Assembly: GCF_900096585.1 (NCBI RefSeq)
Contig: NZ_FMYH01000002.1
Location: forward strand, 579,997-643,996
Reading direction: 5' to 3'
Origin: Sanguibacter gelidistatuariae
Lineage (GTDB): Bacteria > Actinomycetota > Actinomycetes > Actinomycetales > Cellulomonadaceae
DNA: 64,000 bases
Both the position numbers and the translations under genes were made by a program. This document shows, piece after piece, positions 25,223 to 34,594 of this stretch (position 1 is its first letter; the number at the start of each line of letters is the position of its first letter). The notes beneath the pieces were generated by a model that had not been told where the DNA came from, did not search any database, and worked only from the letters and a program-made list of their open reading frames with translations.

Positions 25223-25813
25223 TCAGTCGATCGGCTGACCGATGCTCTCCCTGTCGGCGAGCAGCTCGCGAAGCTTGAGCACGGTGTTCCAGTTCCGCGC
25301 GGTCCCGTCGCTCCCGACTGCGCGTCGGAGGAAGGCGGGGGTGAGTTTGCTCGTTCCCGCGCCGCCCGGGTAGTGGGCGATTCCGACGCCGCCAGCCCAG
25401 ACCATCCGTTCCGGAAAGCCCGTGAGATCAATTGCGGCGAGCCGCTCGGGGTCGGGTGGATCGAGATAGAACGTCACGAGGACCTTCGACGGCTCGGTGG
25501 CGCTCTCCTGCGGGAAGGGGTTCGCCGCCACGACCGCATCCAGGTCGGCGTGGGTGACGACGACGACGTCCACCTCGAGCCCGAGCCGGGAGCCCAGCTC
25601 GTCCCGGACGAGGCGCGCCGCGTCGTCGGCCGTGGAGCAGGCGGCGGCGGGCGTCCCTGGGCGGCCCGCGCCCAGCACGAGATTCCCGCTGTTGAGGAGT
25701 GTCGCCGGGGCCTCGAAGCCGGCGTCCGTCCCGATCGCGCGCAGGACCGCGGCCGGGACCGAACGATTCCCACCGACGTTGACGCCCCTGAGCAGCGCTG
25801 CATATGCGGTCAT
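25223..25813 (-). CDS. DUF1697 family protein
   Basis: 196 residues with the family signature at the start (YAALLRGVNVGG, then LLNSGNLVL). The function of DUF1697 proteins is unknown. The ATG at 25813 is supported by the family's usual N-terminus, and TAGCGT seven bases upstream suggests a leaderless transcript. It stands alone between the kinase and the divergent drug exporter. Confidence 0.9.
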   Translation of the reverse strand: MTAYAALLRGVNVGGNRSVPAAVLRAIGTDAGFEAPATLLNSGNLVLGAGRPGTPAAACSTADDAARLVRDELGSRLGLEVDVVVVTHADLDAVVAANPFPQESATEPSKVLVTFYLDPPDPERLAAIDLTGFPERMVWAGGVGIAHYPGGAGTSKLTPAFLRRAVGSDGTARNWNTVLKLRELLADRESIGQPID

Positions 25814-25958
25814 GGCAACCACGCTAGCCGTGACCTGTGACACGCAGGCCCGTCGCCGGGCGCCCCGCCGGATGTCGGCGGCGGAATATAGGCTGCTCAA
25901 CAGTCGTTAGTCACCACGCGCGCACGCGCCACCCTCGGACCTCACGCAAGGATTTGTC

Positions 25959-27569
25959 ATGAGCGCACCCACCGCGGCCGGCGCGCCGGCCGTCGTCGAC
26001 CTGCACGGAAAGACGCCGTGGAGCGTGCTGCCGGCCCTGCTGCTCGGCTTCTTCATGATCATGGTCGACACGACGATCGTGAACATCGCTGTCCCGACCC
26101 TGGTCGAGACCTTCGATGTGGGGCTCTCTGCCGTGGCGTGGGTCACGAGCGCCTACCTGCTCACCTACGCCGTGCTGCTGCTGGTCACGGGGCGGCTGGG
26201 GGACCGGTACGGGCCCAAGAACGTCTTCATCATCGGCCTGGTCGTCTTCACCCTGAGCTCCCTGTGGTGCGGGCTCTCGGGCAGCATCGCCATGCTCATC
26301 ATCGCCCGCGCGGTCCAGGGCGTCGGCGCCGCGCTCATGACGCCCCAGACCATGGCGATCATCACCCGGGTCTTCCCGCCGCACCAGCGCGGCGCGGCCA
26401 TGGGTGTCTGGGGCTCGGTCGCCGGCATCGCGACCATCACGGGGCCGGTCCTGGGCGGGCTGTTCGTCGAGACGCTCGGGTGGGAGTGGATCTTCTTCGT
26501 CAACATCCCGGTCGGGCTCGTCGCGCTGTTCTTCGCCTTCCGGTCGCTGCCGGCGCTGGCCACGAACAAGAAGTCCTTCGACCTCCTCGGAGTTGCGCTG
26601 TCGGTCGTCGGCCTGGCCGCGCTCGTCTTCGGTGTCCAGGAAGGGGAGTCCTACGACTGGGGCGAGGTCTGGGGTCCGATCACGGTTCCGATGATCATCG
26701 GCTTCGGCGCCCTGGTGATTGCCGGGTTCATCTACTGGCAGCACCGGCTCGGCGCGGACGCGCTGCTGCCGCTGAGCCTCTTCCACCACCGCAACTTCTC
26801 CCTGGCGAACGTGTCCGGGATGGCCGTCTCCTTCGCGATGATCGGGATCTTCTTCCCGTTGACCATCTTCCTGCAGACGACCCTGGGCCTCTCGCCCCTG
26901 CGCGCCGCGATGATCGCGCTGCCCGGCTCGCTCGTCTCGGGTGTCGTGGCGCCCTTCGCCGGTCGGCTCTCCGACCGGGTGCCGGCGAAGTGGGTCATGG
27001 TGACCGGCTTCGCCTCGCTCGCACTGTCCACCCTCTGGCTCCACGCGGTCATGGCCCCGGGGATCTCACCCTGGGTGATCGTCGGACCGATGGTGCTCTT
27101 CGGCTTCGGCACGGGGTGCGTCTTCTCCCCGATGGCCAGCCTGGCCACGGCCGGGCTGGACCACACGACGGCCGGGGCGGGCGCCGGCGCGTTCAACACC
27201 ACCCGCCAGGTGGGCGGCGTGATCGGCTCCGCCGCGATCGTCGCGATGCTCCAGGGGCGCCTCGCGGTCACCCTGCCCGACGCCGCACGCGAGGCCGCAG
27301 CCATCCTTCCGCAGGAGTTCCGCGCGGCTTTCATCGACGGCTTCGCCGCCGCCGGAGGGTCGTTCACCGGGGGCGGGAGCGGTGTCACGGCGCCCGAGGG
27401 GGTGCCGGCTGACACGGCGCAGAAGATCGCGGAGGCCGGTGCCAGCGCGTTCAACACCGGGTTCGCGACCGCTGCAGGCCAGACCATGCTTCTTGTGGCA
27501 GCCGTGCTCGTGGTCGGCATGATCGCCGGGATCGCCATGCGCCGTGACTCCGGTCATGTCTCGGCGTGA
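25959..27569 (+). CDS. DHA2-family MFS multidrug exporter (EmrB/QacA type)
   Basis: 536 residues, 14 membrane spans. Motif C-like and DHA2 signatures are visible: MVDTTIVNIAVPTL in the first span, WVTSAYLLTYAVLL in the second, GRLGDRYGPKN in the loop and GPVLGG in the fifth span. It should export cationic or lipophilic compounds using the proton gradient. The start is ATG at 25959. No regulator is adjacent, so control cannot be read here. Confidence 0.92.
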   Translation: MSAPTAAGAPAVVDLHGKTPWSVLPALLLGFFMIMVDTTIVNIAVPTLVETFDVGLSAVAWVTSAYLLTYAVLLLVTGRLGDRYGPKNVFIIGLVVFTLSSLWCGLSGSIAMLIIARAVQGVGAALMTPQTMAIITRVFPPHQRGAAMGVWGSVAGIATITGPVLGGLFVETLGWEWIFFVNIPVGLVALFFAFRSLPALATNKKSFDLLGVALSVVGLAALVFGVQEGESYDWGEVWGPITVPMIIGFGALVIAGFIYWQHRLGADALLPLSLFHHRNFSLANVSGMAVSFAMIGIFFPLTIFLQTTLGLSPLRAAMIALPGSLVSGVVAPFAGRLSDRVPAKWVMVTGFASLALSTLWLHAVMAPGISPWVIVGPMVLFGFGTGCVFSPMASLATAGLDHTTAGAGAGAFNTTRQVGGVIGSAAIVAMLQGRLAVTLPDAAREAAAILPQEFRAAFIDGFAAAGGSFTGGGSGVTAPEGVPADTAQKIAEAGASAFNTGFATAAGQTMLLVAAVLVVGMIAGIAMRRDSGHVSA

Positions 27570-27660
27570 GTATCTGGCAGGTGAACGCGAGGTGACATTT
27601 TTGCTACATGTTGTGGCTGCCGTGGCGACAGGAACTACATGGGCGTAGTTTCCAGGTGAC

Positions 27661-27680
27661 GGACGACATCAGCGTCGTCC
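27661..27680 (+). promoter_or_regulatory. Small hairpin in the phoH leader
   Basis: A 7-bp perfect stem (GGACGAC with GTCGTCC) and a 6-base loop lie 38 bp before the phoH start, on the presumed 5' untranslated region. Function unknown. Confidence 0.3.
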
Positions 27681-27717
27681 ACTCACCTAGGCGCACCCGC
27701 GCCGGAGGGAGCCTGTT

Positions 27718-29037
27718 GTGGCAGCTCGTCGAACCTTTGTGCTGGATACGTCGGTCCTGCTCTCGGACCCGACCGCTCCGCTGCGTTTTGCTGAGCATGA
27801 CGTCGTCCTCCCGATCGTTGTCATCTCCGAGCTCGAGGCCAAGCGCCACCACGCCGAGCTCGGGTACTTCGCCCGCGGCGCGCTGCGCATGCTCGACGAC
27901 CTCCGAGTGGTCCACGGTGGCCTGAGCGCGCCGATCCCGGTGGGGGACGCGGGCGGGACGCTGCGGGTCGAGCTCAACCACACCGACCCGCGCGGGCTCC
28001 CGGACGGGTTCCGGCTCGGGGACAACGACACCCGCATCCTCGCCGTCGCGGCTAACCTCGCGGCTGAGGGTGCGGACGTCACAGTCGTCTCCAAGGACCT
28101 GCCGATGCGGGTCAAGGCCTCCGCCGTGGGACTGTCCGCCGAGGAGTACCGGGCCGAGCTGGCCGTGGACTCCGGGTGGACCGGGATGGGCGATCTCGCC
28201 CTCGCGGAGGAGCAGATGGTGGCCCTGTGGGAGAACGAGTCCCTCGAGCTGGCGAGCCTGGACGCGGCGGCCCTCGAGGCCGTCGCCCCGACCCTGTGCC
28301 ACAAGGGGCTCGTGCTGCACTCCCCGCGTGGGTCTGCCCTGGGCCGCGTGACCGCGGACAAGCACCTGCAGCTCGTCCGCGGCGACCAGGAGGTCTTTGG
28401 GCTGCGTGGGCGCTCGGCCGAGCAGCGGGTCGCGATCGACCTGCTCATGGACGACTCGATCGGGATCGTCTCCCTCGGCGGTCGGGCCGGCACCGGAAAG
28501 TCGGCGCTGGCGTTGTGCGCCGGGCTCGAGGCGGTCCTGGAGAAGCGCAAGCACCGCAAGATCATGGTCTTCCGACCGCTCTACGCGGTCGGCGGTCAGG
28601 AGCTCGGCTACCTGCCGGGTTCCGAGGCGGAGAAGATGAACCCGTGGGCTCAGGCCGTCTTCGACACCCTGGGCGCGGTCGTCAGCCGGGAGGTGATCGA
28701 GGAGATCATGGAGCGCGAGATCCTCGAGGTGCTGCCCCTCACGCACATCCGCGGCCGGTCGCTGCACGACGCCTTTGTCATCGTCGACGAGGCGCAGTCC
28801 CTCGAGCGCAATGTGCTGCTGACCGTCCTGTCGAGGATCGGGCAGTCCTCACGCGTGGTGCTGACCCACGACGTCGCCCAGCGCGACAACCTGCTCGTGG
28901 GCCGTCACGACGGCGTGGCCGCCGTGATCGAGGCGCTCAAGGGCCACCCGCTGTTCGCGCACGTGACGCTCACCCGGTCCGAGCGTTCCCCGGTCGCCGC
29001 GCTCGTCACCGAGATGCTCGAGCGCATCGAGGTCTGA
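27718..29037 (+). CDS. PIN-PhoH fusion protein (PhoH2 type)
   Basis: 439 residues. An N-terminal PIN ribonuclease domain begins FVLDTSVLL with the acidic residue D10 and extends to about 150. The C-terminal PhoH ATPase has Walker [11 protein letters not shown] (lysine near 261) and Walker B FVIVDEAQ near 355. PIN-PhoH proteins are described as RNA helicase-nucleases. GTG at 27718 is preceded by GGAGGGAG. It is monocistronic here, with FUSC converging on the other side. Confidence 0.94.
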   Translation: MAARRTFVLDTSVLLSDPTAPLRFAEHDVVLPIVVISELEAKRHHAELGYFARGALRMLDDLRVVHGGLSAPIPVGDAGGTLRVELNHTDPRGLPDGFRLGDNDTRILAVAANLAAEGADVTVVSKDLPMRVKASAVGLSAEEYRAELAVDSGWTGMGDLALAEEQMVALWENESLELASLDAAALEAVAPTLCHKGLVLHSPRGSALGRVTADKHLQLVRGDQEVFGLRGRSAEQRVAIDLLMDDSIGIVSLGGRAGTGKSALALCAGLEAVLEKRKHRKIMVFRPLYAVGGQELGYLPGSEAEKMNPWAQAVFDTLGAVVSREVIEEIMEREILEVLPLTHIRGRSLHDAFVIVDEAQSLERNVLLTVLSRIGQSSRVVLTHDVAQRDNLLVGRHDGVAAVIEALKGHPLFAHVTLTRSERSPVAALVTEMLERIEV

Positions 29038-29038
29038 G

Positions 29039-30394
29039 TCACGCCCGCCGTGGTCGCCGCGGCGTCCAGGTGTCGTGCACCAGGATCGTCAGGAGCACGC
29101 CGACGAGCGCCCCGAGCGCGGTGGTCAGCCCGCGGTCGAGGGCGAGCTGACCGCCGGAGTGGTCTCCGAAGGACGTCATGAGCAGCGCCATCGGGGTGAT
29201 CGTGAGCATGGCCAGCGCATACTGCCGGGCCACGATCACCTCCGTGACGACCTGCAGCGCGACGACCACGGCCACGATCCACCAGAAGCTCAGGTCGGCC
29301 TCGAGCAGCGGCCAGGCCAAGAGAGCGCCGACCGCGGTCCCGACGGCGCGCTGGATCGCGCGCGGCGTCGTGGTGTGGATGTGACTACCCTGCAGGGTCG
29401 AGGCCGCCCCGATCGCCGCCCACGACGGGTGACCCCAGCCGAGCGCGTGAGCGAGGAAGGACGCGGCGATCGCGGCGACGGTGATCCGCAGGGCGGGTAC
29501 GGTGAGCTCGCCCGTGGCACGGGAGGCTCGGAAGGCCGAGCGGACGGTGCGACGCGCCGGAAGGGCGGCGGAGACCGGCGGCGTGGTCGTGGCCGAACTT
29601 GGCACCGGGCGGCTGTTGTTCTCGTGCTCGGCGAGCGCGCGGGCAAGTTCGTGGGCCATCGGTGCGGTCCGCCGGTGGGAGGCGTCGTCGGCCAGGACGT
29701 CCCGGGCGAGGGCCACACGCGCTTCGTCGAAGGTCGCCGGTGCCAGGGCGCGACGTACGGCGAGCAGCGCGGGGGCCGAGGGGCGCACGAGGTATCCCGA
29801 CATGCAGATCAGCCAGGCGAGTGCCGCGCCACCGAAGGCGAAGGCGGTCCGCAGGCCGATGTCGGAGAGCGAGGGGGAGCCGGAGACCGCGGCGCCGGCC
29901 GCGAAGATGACCATGATCGGCCCGGGTGGGCCGAATTTCAGTGCGAGGGCGACCAGGCTGGCCACACCGGCCAGCAGCCCCACGACGAGCAAAGACGCAT
30001 ATTCTGACCAGCCCAGATGTGGTCCGATCGAGGCCACGAGGATCGCCAGGGTGATCATCGCCCCGGCGATCGCGAGGACGGCCGCCCTCCGCCGATATGG
30101 CTCGTATCGGCCGTAGATCGAGGTCAGGGCGCCGAGAGAGGCGAAGCCGACCATCTCGGGGTGGGGGGAGAGGTGCCCCAGGGTGAGTGCGAGGCAGACG
30201 GCGAGCCCGGCGCGCAGGGCGGCGGCGACCGTCGCGTCGGCCGGGTGGATCTTCAGGGCCGCGCGCGTGTGCTCGGGGGACAGGACGGACCGTACGGCGT
30301 GATGGCGCGGTCCGCGCCTGGGGCCTGGCGCCGCGGGGTGCGGTCCGTCGGACGGGGTGCTGGCGGCGTCATGAGCAGGCACGGAGAGCGGCAC
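29039..30394 (-). CDS. FUSC-family membrane protein (aromatic-acid exporter-like)
   Basis: 451 residues with two blocks of membrane segments (about 45-190 and 300-440) separated by a soluble region, the layout of FUSC/ArAE proteins thought to export aromatic or toxic compounds. GTG at 30394 has AAAGGA upstream. It is divergent from a MarR regulator, with a clear palindromic operator between them at 30449-30471, so exporter expression is probably released by a MarR ligand. Confidence 0.88.
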   Translation of the reverse strand: MPLSVPAHDAASTPSDGPHPAAPGPRRGPRHHAVRSVLSPEHTRAALKIHPADATVAAALRAGLAVCLALTLGHLSPHPEMVGFASLGALTSIYGRYEPYRRRAAVLAIAGAMITLAILVASIGPHLGWSEYASLLVVGLLAGVASLVALALKFGPPGPIMVIFAAGAAVSGSPSLSDIGLRTAFAFGGAALAWLICMSGYLVRPSAPALLAVRRALAPATFDEARVALARDVLADDASHRRTAPMAHELARALAEHENNSRPVPSSATTTPPVSAALPARRTVRSAFRASRATGELTVPALRITVAAIAASFLAHALGWGHPSWAAIGAASTLQGSHIHTTTPRAIQRAVGTAVGALLAWPLLEADLSFWWIVAVVVALQVVTEVIVARQYALAMLTITPMALLMTSFGDHSGGQLALDRGLTTALGALVGVLLTILVHDTWTPRRPRRA

Positions 30395-30448
30395 GTCCTT
30401 TCAGGGAGGACGGCAGCAGGCCCCGGGGGGTGCCTGCTGCCGATATAC

Positions 30449-30471
30449 TTCACAAGTAGTTTACTCGTGAA
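30449..30471. promoter_or_regulatory. MarR operator between FUSC and marR
   Basis: Near-perfect inverted repeat: TTCACaAGTA on the left and TTACTcGTGAA on the right, in an AT-rich stretch between the divergent genes. Position and symmetry fit a MarR-family site controlling both promoters. Confidence 0.7.
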
Positions 30472-30497
30472 ATAATTCCGGAGCGACCCAAGGGGAG

Positions 30498-30992
30498 ATG
30501 CAGGTGGACTTTGCCGAGCGTGCTGCGAGCGAGTGGGCGCTGCGATACCCCGACCTCGACTCCTCCCACATCCTCGTGGTCGGGCGGATCTTGCGGATCG
30601 CGGCCGCGGTGACGGCGGGCAGCGAGGTCGATCTGGCCCCGCACGGGCTCACCCGGGGTGAGTTTGACGTGCTGTGCGCGCTGCGGCGGTCCGGCCGACC
30701 GCTGCGTCCGGGGGAGATCACGACGGTGACCGGAGCCTCGCCCGCGGCGATCACCAAGCGCCTCGACCGGCTGGCCCGGGCCGGCCTGGCGGGGCGCGTG
30801 CCGTCCGAGCGCGACGGCCGGGTGGTGCACGTCTCCCTCACGAGGGCGGGCGACGACCTCGTCGACGAGATCTTCCCCGCGCACGTGGCGCGCGAGGCGG
30901 TTGCGCTGGACGGGCTCGAGGATTCCGAACGCGACCAGCTGGGGGTGCTGCTGGCGCGGGTCCTCGCGCGACTCGACCCGCTGGAGTACTGA
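30498..30992 (+). CDS. MarR-family transcriptional regulator
   Basis: 164 residues. The winged HTH is clear: a recognition helix region in GASPAAITKRLDRLARAGL and a wing in ERDGRVVHVSLT. MarR proteins are dimeric repressors released by small aromatic ligands. The ATG at 30498 has AGGGGAGA upstream. It is divergent from the FUSC exporter and presumably represses both itself and that gene. Confidence 0.92.
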   Translation: MQVDFAERAASEWALRYPDLDSSHILVVGRILRIAAAVTAGSEVDLAPHGLTRGEFDVLCALRRSGRPLRPGEITTVTGASPAAITKRLDRLARAGLAGRVPSERDGRVVHVSLTRAGDDLVDEIFPAHVAREAVALDGLEDSERDQLGVLLARVLARLDPLEY

Positions 30993-30993
30993 C

Positions 30994-31034
30994 GTTGAAG
31001 AGCCCGACGCCGCATCGGCGTCGGGCTCTTCAAC
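30994..31034. terminator. Bidirectional hairpin terminator between marR and fumC
   Basis: Perfect 19-bp stem (30994-31012 with 31016-31034) and a 3-base loop, starting two bases after the marR stop and ending 14 bp before the fumC stop. It should end transcription from both converging genes. Confidence 0.85.
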
Positions 31035-31048
31035 GCATCAGGAGTGCA

Positions 31049-32470
31049 TCAGGCCTGCGGCGGCCGCGTCATCGCGAGCACGTCGAGGGCGCTGTCCAGC
31101 TGCGCCTCGGTGACCTCGCCGCGCTCGACGAAGCCGAGGTCGATGACGGCCTCGCGGACCGTCAGGCCCTTCTTGACCGAGTGCTTGGCCACCTTGGACG
31201 CGGCCTCGTAGCCGATGACGCGGTTGAGCGGTGTCACGATGGACGGGGAGGACTCGGCCAGCGCACGGGCCCGCTCGACGTTGGCGGTGATGCCGTCGAC
31301 CGTCTTGTCCGCGAGCAGGACGCTCGCGTTGGAGAGAAGGCGGATCGACTCGAGCACGCCGAGGGCGATCACCGGGATCTGCACGTTGAGCTCGAAGGAG
31401 CCGCTCGCGCCGGCCCAGGCGACGGTCGCGTCGTTGCCGATCACGCGCGCCGCGACCATGAGAACGGCCTCCGGGATGACCGGGTTGACCTTGCCGGGCA
31501 TGATCGAGGAGCCCGGCTGCAGGTCGGGGATGGCGATCTCGCCGAGGCCCGTGTTGGGGCCCGAGCCCATCCAGCGCAGGTCGTTGCAGATCTTCGTCAG
31601 GGAGACCGCCACGCCGCGCAGCGCGCCGGAGAGCTCGACCAGACCGTCCCGGCCGGACTGCGCCTCGAAGTGGTTGCGGGCCTCGGTCAGCGGCAGGCCG
31701 GTGTCCTCGACGAGGAGGGCGATGACGCGCTGGGGGAAGCCGGCCGGGGTGTTGATGCCCGTGCCCACGGCGGTCCCGCCGAGGGGGACCTCGGCGGCGC
31801 GCGGCAGCGCCGACTCGAGGCGCTCGATACCGTAGCGCACGGCGGCCGCGTAGCCGCCGAACTCCTGGCCGAGGGTGACCGGCGTCGCGTCCATGAGGTG
31901 CGTGCGGCCGGACTTCACGACGGTCACGAACTCCGCCGCCTTGGCCTCCAGGCTGATGGCCAGGTGGGCGAGGGCCGGGATGAGGGAGCCGACGACGCCG
32001 GCCGTGGCGGCGACGTGGACCGACGTCGGGAACACGTCGTTGGAGGACTGCGAGGCGTTCACGTGGTCGTTGGGGTGCACCTCGCGGCCCAGGGACCTGG
32101 TCGCGAGCGTCGCGATGACCTCGTTGGCATTCATGTTCGACGACGTGCCGGAGCCCGTCTGGAACACGTCGAGCGGGAAGTGCTCGTCGTATCCGCCCTG
32201 GGCGACGGCGTCGGCCGCGGCGACGATCGCCTCGGCGACGTCGGCCTCGAGCACGCCGAGCTCGGCGTTCGCGCGAGCGGCGGCCTTCTTGACGCGGGCG
32301 AGGGCCTCGATGTGGCTGCGCTCGAGCGGCGTGCCGGAGATGGGGAAGTTCTCGACGGCGCGCTGGGTCTGGGCACGGTAGAGCGCGGCCGCGGGGACGC
32401 GGACCTCGCCCATCGTGTCGTGCTCGATCCGGAACTCGCCGGTGACATCGGTGTCAGGTGTGGAAGTCAT
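31049..32470 (-). CDS. fumC: Class II fumarate hydratase (FumC)
   Basis: 473 residues, iron-independent fumarase that interconverts fumarate and malate in the TCA cycle. The superfamily signature [11 protein letters not shown] is intact, and [14 protein letters not shown] holds the active-site region. The ATG at 32470 gives the normal N-terminus ([18 protein letters not shown]); the longer open frame to 32572 is not needed. Monocistronic; carbonic anhydrase lies upstream on the same strand. Confidence 0.96.
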   Translation of the reverse strand: MTSTPDTDVTGEFRIEHDTMGEVRVPAAALYRAQTQRAVENFPISGTPLERSHIEALARVKKAAARANAELGVLEADVAEAIVAAADAVAQGGYDEHFPLDVFQTGSGTSSNMNANEVIATLATRSLGREVHPNDHVNASQSSNDVFPTSVHVAATAGVVGSLIPALAHLAISLEAKAAEFVTVVKSGRTHLMDATPVTLGQEFGGYAAAVRYGIERLESALPRAAEVPLGGTAVGTGINTPAGFPQRVIALLVEDTGLPLTEARNHFEAQSGRDGLVELSGALRGVAVSLTKICNDLRWMGSGPNTGLGEIAIPDLQPGSSIMPGKVNPVIPEAVLMVAARVIGNDATVAWAGASGSFELNVQIPVIALGVLESIRLLSNASVLLADKTVDGITANVERARALAESSPSIVTPLNRVIGYEAASKVAKHSVKKGLTVREAVIDLGFVERGEVTEAQLDSALDVLAMTRPPQA

Positions 32471-32584
32471 GGGTCCATCGTGCCGCACCGGAGGCCCAGA
32501 TATTGCCTGCGCGCCCCGTGACCTTGGCCGCAGCGCCCTGTGTGGGCCTGGGTGTGGGGCCGGTGGCCCCACACCTGGCGCACG

Positions 32585-33235
32585 CTACACGTCGAGCGGG
32601 ACGTCCCCGATGTCGCCGATGACCTCGACCAGCCGGGCGCTGCCGTCCTCGAGGTCGTACTCCACACCGACGATCGCGCAGCGGCCCTCGGCCACGGCCT
32701 TGGCGATGGCAGCGGAGTAGGAGTGCAGCATCGACATCGTGTGGCGCACGTGCTCGCGGCGCAGGACGTCGGTGTCGAGGGAGACGAATCCGCCGCCCTC
32801 GGCCGAGGTGAGGCTGACGATTGACGGGATCACCCGGTCGGTGACGGCGCGGATGAAGCCGTTCGGCTGTTCGCCCGTGGTCAGTGCGTGCACGGCTGCG
32901 GCGATCGCCCCGCAGTTGTCGTGCCCGAGCACGACGATGAGCTGGGTGTCGAGGATGTCGACGCCGTACTCGATCGACCCGATGACGGTCGTGTCGAGCA
33001 CGTGCCCGGCGGTGCGGACCACAAACACGTCGCCGAGCCCCTGGTCGAAGATGATCTCGGCGGCGACCCGCGAGTCCGAGCAGCCGAAGACGAGTGCGAA
33101 GGGGTTCTGGGACACCTTGAGCTGTTCACGACGGTCGAAGCCCTGCGACGGGTGGGCCATCTCACCGGCGATGAAACGGTTGTTCCCGGCGCGGAGCTCG
33201 GCCCAGGCAGCAGCGGGGGAGACGTGGTGGGGCAT
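32585..33235 (-). CDS. Beta-class carbonic anhydrase
   Basis: 216 residues; hydrates CO2 to bicarbonate. Zinc ligands and the catalytic pair are visible: Cys52-x-Asp54-x-Arg56 in GCSDSR, and His105-x2-Cys108 in GHDNCGA. The ATG at 33235 is preferred from family length. It lies 115 bp upstream of fumC on the same strand. Confidence 0.95.
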   Translation of the reverse strand: MPHHVSPAAAWAELRAGNNRFIAGEMAHPSQGFDRREQLKVSQNPFALVFGCSDSRVAAEIIFDQGLGDVFVVRTAGHVLDTTVIGSIEYGVDILDTQLIVVLGHDNCGAIAAAVHALTTGEQPNGFIRAVTDRVIPSIVSLTSAEGGGFVSLDTDVLRREHVRHTMSMLHSYSAAIAKAVAEGRCAIVGVEYDLEDGSARLVEVIGDIGDVPLDV

Positions 33236-33344
33236 GATGATCCGTCCTGTCAGTACGGTCGAGACCGCCGGTGGCTGCACACGTGATGCTTGTGAGCATA
33301 GGCAGAAGCCGGGCCGGTGATGCGTGGCGTCCAGATTCGCGGCC

Positions 33345-34286
33345 TCAGCCCAGCTCGGCCAGCCGCGGCGGGTTCGCCCCGGCTCGGGACACGGTGATCG
33401 CCGCGACCTGGACGCACTGCTCGAGCACGCCCTGCAGCACGTCGGAATTGATGGCTGCCAGGGCCCGACGCTTCGCAGCGCCGAGCAGGTCGGCGCTCCA
33501 CAGGCCGTTGATGAGGGCACCCATGAAGGAGTCTCCCGCGCCGACGGTGTCGGCGACGGTGACGGACGGGGCCTTGACCTCGAGGCGGGAGGTCGCGGTG
33601 TAGGCGACCGCACCCTCGCCGCCGTAGGTCACCACGACGATCGCCGGACCGGAGCGCTGCCACGTGGTGGCGATGACGGACAGGTCCGCGCCCGGGTACA
33701 GCCAGAGCAGGTCTTCGTCACTGACCTTGACGACGTCGGCGGCATGCACGAGCGCCTCGATCAGGGGCCGGGCGTGGGCGGGGGACCCCATGAGGGTCGG
33801 CCGTACGTTCGGGTCGTAGGTGATCGTCGCGCGGTGCCGGACGCTCTCCACGATCTTGCGGACCGCGGTGGCCCCGGGTTCGAGAACCGCCGCGATCGAT
33901 CCCGTGTGCACCACGACCGTGCCCTCGGGCACCACGGCGTTCTTCGTGAGGTTCCACTCCAGGTCGAACTCGTAGGTCGCGGCCCCGTCGGCGCCGAGCC
34001 GAGCGGTGGCCAGGGACGTCGAGGCGGCCCCGTCGCTGCCGGAGGCGAGGGCCACGTGGGAGCCGGCCAGCCACTTGCGGATGAGGTCGCCGTAGGCGTC
34101 TGACCCGATCCAGGTGAGCAGCTCGGCCCGGCGCTGCAGGCGCCCCAGCGTGAGTGCCACGTTCGCGGGGCTGCCGCCCGGGTGCTCATCGATGCTGCCG
34201 TCGGCGCGGTGGACCACGTCGATGAGCGCCTCTCCGATGAGCAGGGCGGTGGCCTCGGGCGGGGTGGGCTGCGTGCGGGGTGCCAT
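33345..34286 (-). CDS. PfkB-family sugar kinase (fructokinase-like)
   Basis: 313 residues. Both PfkB signatures are present: GGSPANVALTLGRL near the N-terminus and the anion-hole/catalytic block DTVGAGDSFMGAL near the C-terminus, where the aspartate is the base. Likely substrate fructose, but PfkB enzymes cannot be separated by sequence alone. The ATG at 34286 lies seven bases after the xseB stop, so it is probably read from the xseA-xseB transcript. Confidence 0.9.
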   Translation of the reverse strand: MAPRTQPTPPEATALLIGEALIDVVHRADGSIDEHPGGSPANVALTLGRLQRRAELLTWIGSDAYGDLIRKWLAGSHVALASGSDGAASTSLATARLGADGAATYEFDLEWNLTKNAVVPEGTVVVHTGSIAAVLEPGATAVRKIVESVRHRATITYDPNVRPTLMGSPAHARPLIEALVHAADVVKVSDEDLLWLYPGADLSVIATTWQRSGPAIVVVTYGGEGAVAYTATSRLEVKAPSVTVADTVGAGDSFMGALINGLWSADLLGAAKRRALAAINSDVLQGVLEQCVQVAAITVSRAGANPPRLAELG

Positions 34287-34293
34287 GAGAGTC

Positions 34294-34563
34294 CTACTCG
34301 TCGTCGGTGTCGGTAGAGGTCGTTGCGGTGGCGCCGGCCCGAGCGCCGGAGCGGGCGGCGTCGAGCTTCTCGCGCGCGCCGTCGAGCCATTCCTGGCAGC
34401 GCGCGGCCAGGGCCTCGCCGCGCTCCCAGAGCGCGAGGCTCGCCTCGAGCGGCTCGCCGCCCGTCTCGAGGCGAGAGACGACCTGCACCAGCTCGTCGCG
34501 GGCCTGCTCATAGGTGAGGTCGGCGATGTCGGCGCCGAGGGCGGCCGTGGGGTCGATGGGCAT
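34294..34563 (-). CDS. xseB: Exodeoxyribonuclease VII small subunit
   Basis: 89 residues with the XseB pattern (TYEQARDELVQVVSRLETG, then LEASLALWERGEALAARC). It assembles with XseA into the single-strand-specific exonuclease VII. It starts 31 bp after the xseA stop, and its C-terminus is a low-complexity Ala/Thr/Asp tail. Confidence 0.95.
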   Translation of the reverse strand: MPIDPTAALGADIADLTYEQARDELVQVVSRLETGGEPLEASLALWERGEALAARCQEWLDGAREKLDAARSGARAGATATTSTDTDDE

Positions 34564-34594
34564 GGGAGTAGTAAACCAACTCTCTCAGTGTTTC

